64,000 nt of DNA, taken from contig JAFAZH010000041.1 of the NCBI GenBank assembly GCA_019239895.1, positions 202,759 through 266,758 on the forward strand. Reading direction: 5' to 3'. Each line of letters begins with the position of its first letter. The stretch's first letter is position 1. Both the position numbers and the translations under genes were made by a program. The notes under the pieces are model-generated. The model was given only the letters and a program-made list of their open reading frames with translations. It searched no databases and was not told the origin of the DNA. The stretch comes from Abditibacteriaceae bacterium (GTDB lineage: Bacteria > Armatimonadota > Abditibacteriia > Abditibacteriales > Abditibacteriaceae). Positions 1 through 7,693 of the stretch are shown here, piece after piece.

Positions 1-103
1 CTTGAGGATTCACCTCCAGGCGCAGTAATCCCTCATCGAGACTCTGTAAGTGTTCTTCGCTCTCCGCCTGGAAAAGCGCCGCTAACTCTTTGTCGTCTAT
101 CAT
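1..103 (-). CDS. cheA: CheA histidine kinase, N-terminal fragment (cut by window edge)
   Basis: The minus strand opens with an ATG at 103 and reads MIDDKELAALFQAESEEHLQ and onward without a stop to the window edge (34 codons). The pattern of an F-x-x-E-x-x-E-H-L-x-x-L helix at the very N-terminus is how CheA-type Hpt domains begin; the phosphorylated histidine would lie further on, outside the window. CheA phosphorylates CheY/CheB in response to receptor state. It is the fourth gene after cheR, cheW and an MCP on the same strand, which supports the call strongly. The 231-base gap separating it from the MCP is filled by a nested repeat element. Confidence 0.72.
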   Translation of the reverse strand, partial: MIDDKELAALFQAESEEHLQSLDEGLLRLEVNPQ

Positions 104-114
104 GGTTATCTAAG

Positions 115-329
115 CCCTCACCCCCGGCCCCTCTCCCACGCTGCGGGCGAGGGGAGTGCGAAGCATTGCTTATTCGTGTCAGAGTGCAAACCGCAGAGGG
201 CACAGAGATTTAAATGTTTTAAGCTTTCTCGGTGTACTCTGCGCCTCTGCGGTTTTTTCTAACAGAGCGAGCAAGTAGTCTTGTGACCACCCCTCGCCCG
301 CAGCGTGGGAGAGGGGCCGGGGGTGAGGG
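115..329. repeat. Nested inverted-repeat element, copy 1 of family A
   Basis: The outer arms 115-154 and 290-329 are perfect 40-base inverted repeats; each begins CCCTCACCCCCGGCCCCTCT when read inward. Inside sits a second imperfect pair, about 190-208 (CCGCAGAGGGCACAGAG) against 227-253 (CTCTGCGCCTCTGCGG). Related copies occur at 52685-52910 and 54902-55112. It lies 5 bases beyond the MCP stop codon and between the MCP and cheA, so it could terminate or attenuate the operon. No ORF of note is inside. Confidence 0.9.
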
Positions 330-334
330 TTGAA

Positions 335-1906
335 TTAAATCATCCGCTTCAACCTCAACGCGGCTTCGCGCAGGTTTTCAACGCTGACGCGAGTCTGGCT
401 CAATCCATCCGCTGTTTCCTTCGCGCCTTTATTGAGCGAGTCCATTGAAGATAGCACTTGCTTGACGGCAGTAACTTGTTGCGGCACGCTGAGCAGGGTT
501 TGTTGAGCGGCATCCGAAGCGGTGTTGCTGGAAGCGGTCACTCCGTTAAAAGCCGTCACTGTTTCTTGCGCCAGCATGATGCCTTGTTCGACTGTCTTAG
601 TGCCTTCTTCGGTGGCCATGACAGTGGAATTGGTCGCTTTCTGAATGTCTTCCACGAGGGCATTGATGCGCTCAGCGGATTTCTTGCTTTCGTCGGCCAG
701 TTTGCGAATCTCTGCTGCCACCACGCCGAAGCCTTTGCCATGCTCACCGGCTCGCGCGGCTTCAACGGCGGCGTTGAGCGCCAGCATATTCGTCTGGTTG
801 GCTAAGTCGCTCACCAAATTGGTAATCGTGCTAATCTGGCTGGTCTGCTCGCTCAAACTTAGAATTTGCTCGGCGATGATGCCCACTTTATCCTTCAGGC
901 TAAGCATTCCATCCAGGGTTTGTTGCACGGTGCGGATGCCGTTATCGGCCACCGAGACGGCCTGGCGTGCGGTATCGGCGGCGGTCTTGACCATTTCTGC
1001 TGTCTGGTTGAAAGAGGCGTCTAATTCATCCATCGTAGTCGTGGTCTCGTTAACGGCAGCCGACTGGTGCATAGCAGTGCGCTCATGCTGCTCAATGGTG
1101 GAAGCGATCTCGGTGGACGTGGCGGAGAGGGCACTGGCAGTCTCGTTGAGCGTGTTGGAAATAGAACGACTCAGGAACCAACCCACCCCCAAGGCGACGA
1201 TAGCTATAATAGCTACGCCGAGAGTAATTAAGGTGTTGATTCTGGCTGCAATGACACTTTCAGCCGCGTTAATATCTACTTTCGCACCACGCTCTAATTC
1301 AGCATTGCGGGCATTGGCCATCGCCACCACTTTGTCTATGGCGGCCCGGTGAGCATTATATTTTTGGCGCAGCACCCCATAGGCCAGGGCTTTAGCCGTC
1401 TTATAGTCACCCCGCTGAACCGCCGGGATAAACTGCGTGTCGCGGACATCCAGAAAATCCTTGGCTGGTAGATATGAATCATCCAGCATGGTCGTTTTGA
1501 GTTTATCGGCAGAGGGTGGCAAACTCTGTAAATCGGTCATCCAGAAGTTGTGACGATCAAAATACTCTTTGCGCAGCCGAACGCTTTTCTCGATGAGCGA
1601 TTCTCGCTCCCCCGGCAAGCGCGTGCTTAATCCGGCCCGATTGGTTTCATCCGCCATCTGCAAAACCACCATGTAAGCTTCGAGGATATACTCCGGGGGC
1701 GGCAGAATATCGGCGATCAGGTCTTTACTCTGCACAATCTCTTTATATTTAGGACCATTAACCTTGAGGTTATCTAAGGTCGCCCTGAGAGTATTCATTG
1801 TGCTGTAAGTTACAATGCCAAAAGCCATAAAGCCCAGCACAAATAAGCCGACCAACAGCGACAGCTTGCTCTTAATCTTCATGTGGTTGAAAGTATCCAC
1901 GCTCAT
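335..1906 (-). CDS. Methyl-accepting chemotaxis protein, apparently without HAMP
   Basis: A 523-residue transmembrane chemoreceptor. TM1 is about residues 14-34, a roughly 190-residue helical periplasmic domain follows (with a PPPEYILEAY motif near 70-79), and TM2 is about 224-245. The cytoplasmic signalling hairpin is clear: NMLALNAAVEAARAGEHGKG (373-392) followed by FGVVAAEIRKLA is the conserved tip that binds CheA and CheW. After TM2 the chain goes almost directly into the coiled coil with the AAVNETTTTMDEL segment, leaving no obvious room for a HAMP domain. There is no C-terminal CheR-tethering pentapeptide. The start is uncertain: a GGGGAGG sequence abuts the ATG at 1906, so the GTG at 1900 or ATG at 1882 may be used. 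It follows cheW by 129 bases. Confidence 0.93.
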   Translation of the reverse strand: MSVDTFNHMKIKSKLSLLVGLFVLGFMAFGIVTYSTMNTLRATLDNLKVNGPKYKEIVQSKDLIADILPPPEYILEAYMVVLQMADETNRAGLSTRLPGERESLIEKSVRLRKEYFDRHNFWMTDLQSLPPSADKLKTTMLDDSYLPAKDFLDVRDTQFIPAVQRGDYKTAKALAYGVLRQKYNAHRAAIDKVVAMANARNAELERGAKVDINAAESVIAARINTLITLGVAIIAIVALGVGWFLSRSISNTLNETASALSATSTEIASTIEQHERTAMHQSAAVNETTTTMDELDASFNQTAEMVKTAADTARQAVSVADNGIRTVQQTLDGMLSLKDKVGIIAEQILSLSEQTSQISTITNLVSDLANQTNMLALNAAVEAARAGEHGKGFGVVAAEIRKLADESKKSAERINALVEDIQKATNSTVMATEEGTKTVEQGIMLAQETVTAFNGVTASSNTASDAAQQTLLSVPQQVTAVKQVLSSMDSLNKGAKETADGLSQTRVSVENLREAALRLKRMI

Positions 1907-2035
1907 CCTCCCCTAATAAAATCAACTTCTTTAGCAGCTTGCACAATTAAGACAGCCACTCAACAGTACGTTGTCATCTGCATGACATTGCGCTTCAGCT
2001 TACTCGTAAGCATAGTGCGATTTTAACCCCACACT

Positions 2036-3115
2036 TTAAACTTCTTCATAAACCACAAGATGAGACTGCGTCAGAACTTTAGCGAGATCGAGCAGCCCTA
2101 ACATCTTACTGCCATGTGACGCGGTGCCAGTCAGGTAATCATCCCCCAGAGCTTGCACGGCAGCAGGCACCGGCAAAATATCGGCAGGCCGCAAATAAAC
2201 GACATCCAACACTTCATCTACCGGAATGCCGACTAACAACTCATTAAACCCAATAACGGCCACTTTAATCTGGTCATTGAGGTCTACTTCCGGTATCTGA
2301 AGCACTCCGCGAATATCAATGAGGGTGAGAATATCACCACGCAAGTTCATTTGCCCTACGATGTGCGCCGGACAGCAGGGCACCGGTGTAACGTGACGAA
2401 GCGATGCAAACTCGCGCACTAGGTGCAAGTCAATACCGAAGTATTCCCCACTTAAGGCGACAACCGCTACTGGTAACAGCCCGGTAAAATCCTGGGCTGC
2501 AATTGGTTGCATGAGACTGCGGGCACGCTCGCGCAGGATTTCTCGTTCGGCCAGAGTCGCCTCCGGGTAAAACGTGCAGTCTTGATTCCCCAGCGGCCAC
2601 GCCCCGCGCTCATCATCCAGGCTTATTTCATCTGGCAAGCGCAGCAGGCTTGCCAGATGAAGGAGCATAATAATATTCTCGCCTACCCTAGCCACGCCAG
2701 CGATGCAATATCCCTCCGCGCTGGAGCGATTGGCTGTGCCGGATGCCTGCGCTGCATAAAGGGAAGCAACTTCAATGTGTTCGGGGTTAATCTGGCGCAC
2801 ATTGCGCACCTCATTGACTATCATCCCCGCCAGATGCCCTTCCCACTCTAAGACAATAACTTTATCGTCAATACAATAAGGCTGCGCCGGACGGCCCAGA
2901 CGTAAGTTTAAGTCCATCACCGGAACTACCTTGCCGCGTATGTTCACCACTCCGACAATGTAAGGCGGTGTTTCTCCCACCGGCGTTATGTCCGGCAGCC
3001 AGAGGATTTCTCGCACTACTAAGGCATCCACCGCATAAATAGAGTTCGCCAGACCGAAAGTGAGATAGGTCGCGGCTGGCGCGTCGAGTGTTGAGAGTTC
3101 AGTGCTGGAAACCAT
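2036..3115 (-). CDS. Tandem double-CheW adaptor protein
   Basis: This 359-residue cytoplasmic protein holds two CheW-like beta-barrel domains in series, about residues 15-155 and 205-350. Each shows the family pattern: a 'fgiD...VREI/VREF' strand, a PxxIVGxxNxRGxxxxxxDL segment (YIVGVVNIRGKVVPVMDL and HIVGQMNLRGDILTLIDI), and a final hydrophobic strand ahead of 'VDEVLDV'. CheW couples receptors to CheA. Double-domain versions could bridge more receptor or kinase contacts in the array than a single CheW; this is inference. The gene starts 11 bases after the cheR stop, so the two are co-transcribed. A single-domain CheW is not visible nearby. Confidence 0.9.
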   Translation of the reverse strand: MVSSTELSTLDAPAATYLTFGLANSIYAVDALVVREILWLPDITPVGETPPYIVGVVNIRGKVVPVMDLNLRLGRPAQPYCIDDKVIVLEWEGHLAGMIVNEVRNVRQINPEHIEVASLYAAQASGTANRSSAEGYCIAGVARVGENIIMLLHLASLLRLPDEISLDDERGAWPLGNQDCTFYPEATLAEREILRERARSLMQPIAAQDFTGLLPVAVVALSGEYFGIDLHLVREFASLRHVTPVPCCPAHIVGQMNLRGDILTLIDIRGVLQIPEVDLNDQIKVAVIGFNELLVGIPVDEVLDVVYLRPADILPVPAAVQALGDDYLTGTASHGSKMLGLLDLAKVLTQSHLVVYEEV

Positions 3116-3126
3116 AAGATTTCTTT

Positions 3127-4665
3127 TTATGCCATCTCTTGCAAATGCCCAAGGATAGTAGCCGCCGTTAAGCCATCACAGGCTTCCACCACTTCCTGCG
3201 GTGGCATTTTTTGAAGCAGTTCCCTCGCTGTCTTGCGCATCTGGCGTGCTCTGGGCATATCTCCCTCACGCTGATAAAGCGCACCTAAGTCAATGTAAGC
3301 AGCCACATAAGAAGGAGCCAAGTAGATTACTTTTTTTAGCAGGTTCTTGGCTTCGTCCGCCTGTCCCTGTTCTTCTACAATATGGGCTAATAGATGATAA
3401 GGCGCAGGAGCAAAGGAGTCAAGGGTAATCGCCTGGCGACAATAGACAGCGGCCTTTACGTGCTGTCCCAAGTTGGCATAAGCTTGCGCCGCCAGTGCCA
3501 GCACCGCAAAGTTATCGGTATCCCGCCGCAGCGCGTCTTCTAACTTCTCTAGAGCAACCGTATAAGAGCCGTTGTGCAGCAGCGACTTCACCTGTTGCAG
3601 CAACTCCTCTGTGTTGGATGGCAATTCTGCTGGGAGTTTTGAGGACGGCTCTAGCGATGTCTTATTTGTCTTCTCCTGTGCAGGTACTGCGTTTTTGGCA
3701 GGCGGAATTATTGATGGATGACTATGGGGCCTCGCAGCCGGCGTCCTCTGCTGTGGAGTAGCAGGCTTTATTTGAACCGTAGGCGGAGTAGCTGGCACTG
3801 GAAGTGGCTGGCTGGGCGGTGCAATGGCTGCTTTGAGGTGGCGCTGATAGGCTACGGATTCGGGGAACATCTTGGTCTTTAATTGCCCTAAATTCTGATG
3901 GTTTAATTCCGCGTGCCCGGTGACTAGATAGCCCTCATCAGCCAAGCTCAGTTCAAATTTGCGCAACACGGCCCCTACTGCCGCAGGATCAAAGTAGATC
4001 AGCACGTTGCGGCAGAGAATTAAATCCATTTCATGAATGTCGGCAGCCGGATTGGGAAAAGGGTCACGGCGCAGGTTGCCATGACGGAAAGTGACCATGC
4101 GTCGTATCTGCGGGTCAATCTCATAACCCTTTGGCACCGGCTGAAAGTAACGCTGGCGCAGTTCCGTATCTACCATCCGAAAAGACCACTCACTATAGAT
4201 GCCCTGGCGGGCTTTGTCCAGAACTTCCTCATTAATGTCTGTGCCGAGGATAAGCAGCTTCCAGCCAGTGTGATGGGGCAGTAGCTCATGCAGCAGGATA
4301 GCCAGAGAATAAGCCTCTTCGCCCGTGGAGCAGCCTGCACTCCAGACTCGCAAGATATGGCGACGGCGGTTGCGCTCAATCAGTTCGGGCAGAATTGTCT
4401 GTTGCAGCAGCGTTAATTGGCCCTTGTCCCGAAAGAAATAACTCTCCCCATTGGTTAGACGCGCCATGAGCTGCTTCCACTCCACTTCACTCTGGGGCGT
4501 TGCATTATCTAGTAGCTGATAATAGGCTTCGGGCCGCAGCAGCTTCAGTTCCTTCATCCTGAACGCCAACGTCCTACGGAATTGCTCGTGGTCTTTGTCG
4601 CGGATATGCAGTCCCGTGCGGGATGTCAGTAATTTATGAAAGCTTTGCAACAGGGCATCTTCCAT
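3127..4665 (-). CDS. cheR: CheR methyltransferase with C-terminal TPR domain
   Basis: CheR transfers methyl groups from S-adenosylmethionine to receptor glutamates. The N-terminal all-helical domain leads into the SAM-binding fold: VWSAGCSTGEEAYSLAILLH, then ILGTDINEEVLDKARQGIYS, then DLILCRNVLIYFD, all diagnostic of CheR. A proline-rich linker of about 60 residues follows, then about four TPR repeats (LEDALRRDTDNFAVLALAAQ and onward) to the end. TPR-fused CheR proteins are typical of alternative, non-flagellar chemosensory systems, where the TPR may replace pentapeptide tethering. I chose ATG 4665 (MEDALLQ) over an upstream GTG at 4686 because GCGGAGCG sits at the right distance. First gene of the operon. 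Confidence 0.93.
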   Translation of the reverse strand: MEDALLQSFHKLLTSRTGLHIRDKDHEQFRRTLAFRMKELKLLRPEAYYQLLDNATPQSEVEWKQLMARLTNGESYFFRDKGQLTLLQQTILPELIERNRRRHILRVWSAGCSTGEEAYSLAILLHELLPHHTGWKLLILGTDINEEVLDKARQGIYSEWSFRMVDTELRQRYFQPVPKGYEIDPQIRRMVTFRHGNLRRDPFPNPAADIHEMDLILCRNVLIYFDPAAVGAVLRKFELSLADEGYLVTGHAELNHQNLGQLKTKMFPESVAYQRHLKAAIAPPSQPLPVPATPPTVQIKPATPQQRTPAARPHSHPSIIPPAKNAVPAQEKTNKTSLEPSSKLPAELPSNTEELLQQVKSLLHNGSYTVALEKLEDALRRDTDNFAVLALAAQAYANLGQHVKAAVYCRQAITLDSFAPAPYHLLAHIVEEQGQADEAKNLLKKVIYLAPSYVAAYIDLGALYQREGDMPRARQMRKTARELLQKMPPQEVVEACDGLTAATILGHLQEMA

Positions 4666-4853
4666 GTATTCGCTCCGCAATGGCACTCTGGCGTACCTGC
4701 TATTGGACTTATTTTACCTTGTTCCTGTTATTAATAAGCTGCTAACTGGATATTTGGATGTTGTGGTAGCTCTATCCGGGTATTCTGTCTGATGAAAGCG
4801 TGGCATGAGATCCTGTTGCTAGATTTGCCACCGGAAAGCTATTGACCTCACGT

Positions 4854-4859
4854 TATAAT
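4854..4859 (+). promoter_or_regulatory. Possible -10 box for the esterase gene
   Basis: A perfect TATAAT lies 55 bases upstream of the start codon at 4915. No good -35 match is found at 16-18 bases, so this is only a candidate. The rest of 4666-4914 separates divergent genes and shows no other clear structure. Confidence 0.3.
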
Positions 4860-4914
4860 AGACTCGTCTCCAAGCCTATTAGTAGGCCACTGCACCATCC
4901 ATAAAAGGGTCAAC

Positions 4915-5856
4915 ATGAAAAATCTAACTGGCTGCTTGCTTATTCCACCTCTTCTTATGTCCGTTGCTTACGCTGCCTGGAGCCAGACGACTCCCGCGCC
5001 TAATCCCAGGGCACCGGCCCAGAATGCCATTAAAGACTATAAACTCGGCCCCGGCTCTCTGCCGCAGGAAGGGGTGCCTAAAGGCAAGCTGGAAGGGCCA
5101 TTTTTATTTAAGAGCCAGATTATTGCGAATACTGTCCGCAAATATTGGGTCTATGTGCCCGCTCAATATACGCCCGCTAAACCGGCTTGTGTCCTGGTGT
5201 TTCAGGATGGGCAACGCGCTATCAACCCAAAGGGTGTGCTGCGTGTGCCAAACGTCATGGACAACCTTATCTACCGTAAGGAAATGCCTGTAACTATTGG
5301 CATCTTTATTACGCCGGGACAACGCGGCGAAGAATACCCAGACCGGATCGGCAATGACAACCCGGACAACCGTAGCGTTGAATATGATTCTCTTGGTGAC
5401 ACTTACGCCCGCTTTATCACCGAGGAAATGTTGCCCGAAGTCCGCAAGAGCTATAACTTAACGGATGATCCAGCCGGGCGGGCTATTGGCGGGGCCAGTA
5501 GTGGGGCAATCTGTGCTTTTACTGTCGCCTGGGAACGGCCTAATGCTTTTCGCAAAGTCATTAGCCTGATTGGGAGTTTTACGGACATTCGAGGTGGGCA
5601 TGTCTACCCTGACCTCATCCGTAAAAGCGACCCCAAGCCGATTCGCATCTTTCTTCAAGACGGTATCTATGACAACCGTAACCCGGACAACCCAAAGCGC
5701 GACTGGCACTTGCAGAACGAGGCGATGGTAGCAGCCTTAAAAGAGAAGGGTTATGACATGGCCTACGTGTTTGGCGAGGGCAATCATTCGGACAATCACG
5801 GCGGCGCGATTCTGCCCGAAATCCTGCGCTGGATGTGGCGGGATTACCCGAAGTAA
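4915..5856 (+). CDS. Secreted esterase, enterochelin-esterase-like (Esterase D fold)
   Basis: A 313-residue alpha/beta hydrolase of the putative-esterase family (PF00756 type). A signal peptide is visible at residues 1 to about 24 (LLIPPLLMSVAYAAWSQ), so the enzyme acts in the periplasm or outside. Oxyanion and nucleophile regions fit: VLVFQDGQRA early, GGASSGAICA carrying the nucleophile serine in G-x-S-x-G form, an acid in IFLQDGIYDNRN, and the histidine in NHSDNHGG near the end. Related proteins cleave ferulate, acetyl or siderophore esters; the substrate cannot be read here. AAAAGGG precedes the ATG. It stands alone, divergent from cheR, and is followed by an inverted repeat. Confidence 0.85.
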   Translation: MKNLTGCLLIPPLLMSVAYAAWSQTTPAPNPRAPAQNAIKDYKLGPGSLPQEGVPKGKLEGPFLFKSQIIANTVRKYWVYVPAQYTPAKPACVLVFQDGQRAINPKGVLRVPNVMDNLIYRKEMPVTIGIFITPGQRGEEYPDRIGNDNPDNRSVEYDSLGDTYARFITEEMLPEVRKSYNLTDDPAGRAIGGASSGAICAFTVAWERPNAFRKVISLIGSFTDIRGGHVYPDLIRKSDPKPIRIFLQDGIYDNRNPDNPKRDWHLQNEAMVAALKEKGYDMAYVFGEGNHSDNHGGAILPEILRWMWRDYPK

Positions 5857-5880
5857 ATTGGGTGTTGCCACTAATGAGCC

Positions 5881-5966
5881 AACGAACCCGGAGCGTGAGC
5901 GACGGGCTAGAGTAGCATAGCACGAGACACTATCACTATAGCCCGTGCTCACGCTCCGGGTTCGTT
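5881..5966. repeat. Inverted-repeat element, family B
   Basis: Arms 5881-5900 (AACGAACCCGGAGCGTGAGC) and 5947-5966 are perfect inverted repeats, and complementarity continues inward with one slip through GACGGGCTA to about 5912/5935. It lies 24 bases after the esterase stop and 24 bases before the PRC-barrel stop on the other strand, so it could end transcripts from both directions. From memory, similar arms are abundant between planctomycete genes; that is recall, not a search. Confidence 0.85.
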
Positions 5967-5990
5967 GATGACAGGGTTAGCTGCGGCTAC

Positions 5991-7439
5991 TTAACGCGTT
6001 GGATATTGGCGTAGCACTTCATCGGAAACGTTCCAACCGGCGCGCACCGAGTTTTGCACTTGCGACCAGGGCCGACTGGGGGACTGGGCTTCCCAATCCT
6101 GCTGTAAGCTGCTTTCGGCATCGGCCCAACTGCGTTGATGATAGCGCGGGTCGTGGCGTCTTTCCCAGGCGAAACGATAGATGGGTTCGTGCTGTTCCCA
6201 TTTTGCTCCCGTGTGGCCATAGTGCTGTTCCCAACCCTGGCGGTAGTGTGGCGCAACCTGCTCCCACTGGCTGACGCCGGTCAGGGTGTTGTCATTATCT
6301 ACCTGATCTACAGCCGCCACTGCCGCGCCACTGCCAAGAGCACCGGCCAGGCCGCCCACAATGGCACCGACAATGGTTCCAATCGGGCCAACCATACTCC
6401 CGGCGGTAGCTCCTACGGCCAGGCCACCCACGCCCCCTAAAGCGGCACCTTTTTCCGGGTCATGGTGAGGATCATCGTCTATGCCATGTTGGACATTACT
6501 CTGTGCTGCCCGGTTCGTTTCCGGTGCCTGATCCACCATTGGTGGCAAGTTCGCTGACGCAGCGGTGAACTGCGCTGACGTGGATTGCCCGGCCCAGGCT
6601 GGGCTAACTCCGGCTGAGGTTTGAAGGTCATTGCCTGTGGTAATAGGAGACGCGCTGGGGGTCAATCCACCGGGGCCGGGAGCAACGTCCGCAATGGACG
6701 GGTGAATAGGAGGTGGGGTCGGGTGAATAACTGGCGGTACAGGAGCGGCAAGAGGAGAGATAGCGTCGGCAGCCGTAGAACTGGACAAATTAGAATCCGC
6801 CCAACCACTTGAGGTGGCTGATGGCATAGTTGTGGTGACCAGACTCGCATCAGTGACGCTGGCATCGCCCACTGGGGAGCCAGGCGCGGTCTCTGTTCCA
6901 TCATCTGTCATAAGGGCATCATCTGGCACGACAATTAGGTCGGGGCCAACTCGCAGATCAGTATCGGCTCGCACATAATCGCGCTGATGGGCGTGGTTGA
7001 CACCTAAGAGCGACTCCAATTTACTGCCTGAAGTGGGGGCCGCCAGTTCATAACGTAAAACGCGCCCATTTGACGCATCAATCAGAGCATCCTCCACGGA
7101 GCCTAACAAGCGTCCATTCTCACTTACCACCTTTTGTCCGACAAGGTGTGACATACGCGGTAAAGATGCGCTACTTGTGGTGCTTTCTGCCGAGTCAGTT
7201 TGATCGTTGCTGATGCCACTGTGCGAGATCGTCATGGCATCGGGGCCAACGGCATGAACACAGGCCGCTGGCAAGAATACGGAAGTGCCTTTGCCTAGCA
7301 AAGACTGGCCCTGAGAGACCAGAAACCCCGCGACTCTATGATAATCAGGGGTTAAGAAGACTTCTTCGATTTGACCCATCTTTTGAGCGGCTCCTACGTC
7401 TACCACAGCCAAGCCTCGTAATGCCCTTGCGCGAATCAT
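5991..7439 (-). CDS. PRC-barrel protein with glycine-zipper and Trp-rich C-terminal domain
   Basis: A 482-residue protein of unknown role. Two PRC-barrel-like domains come first (about 1-75 and 98-180; note GQKVVSENGRLLGSVEDALI and RADTDLRVGPDLIVVPDDAL). A 130-residue Ser/Pro/Ala-rich linker follows. Residues about 335-385 form a Gly/Ala zipper (LGGVGGLAVGATAGSMVGPI) suited to inserting in or lying on a membrane. The last 100 residues are rich in Trp, His and Arg with repeated W-E-Q-H/YRxxW patterns. PRC barrels often bind other macromolecules or sense stress; proteins of this build are seen in desiccation- and stress-tolerant bacteria, which is only a hint. GGAGGAAGG precedes the ATG. It appears monocistronic. 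Confidence 0.75.
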   Translation of the reverse strand: MIRARALRGLAVVDVGAAQKMGQIEEVFLTPDYHRVAGFLVSQGQSLLGKGTSVFLPAACVHAVGPDAMTISHSGISNDQTDSAESTTSSASLPRMSHLVGQKVVSENGRLLGSVEDALIDASNGRVLRYELAAPTSGSKLESLLGVNHAHQRDYVRADTDLRVGPDLIVVPDDALMTDDGTETAPGSPVGDASVTDASLVTTTMPSATSSGWADSNLSSSTAADAISPLAAPVPPVIHPTPPPIHPSIADVAPGPGGLTPSASPITTGNDLQTSAGVSPAWAGQSTSAQFTAASANLPPMVDQAPETNRAAQSNVQHGIDDDPHHDPEKGAALGGVGGLAVGATAGSMVGPIGTIVGAIVGGLAGALGSGAAVAAVDQVDNDNTLTGVSQWEQVAPHYRQGWEQHYGHTGAKWEQHEPIYRFAWERRHDPRYHQRSWADAESSLQQDWEAQSPSRPWSQVQNSVRAGWNVSDEVLRQYPTR

Positions 7440-7693
7440 AACCTTCCTCCGTTAGCTATCGGTTTATTTATTAATGTGTGATTTGCTGCCCAGCTTAGCA
7501 GCATAATCGGTGCCAATGCGCTGTGAGATAGGCTTGCTAGAGATAGCCTTAACCGGAACCGCAAAACTTTTGTGGCGTAGTTATACTCTAAACACCTCAA
7601 ATAGTTATTCAGCCCTTTCCTGCTGACTGTAGGTAAAACCCAAATCTGGATTACGGATAATTTACCCGCAGGAAGCAGCATTCATTCTTATAC

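Noticed and set aside
645..1352. Plus-strand ORF opposite the chemoreceptor
   Set aside because: It is a shadow of the MCP coding strand, with no ribosome-binding site or recognisable motif.
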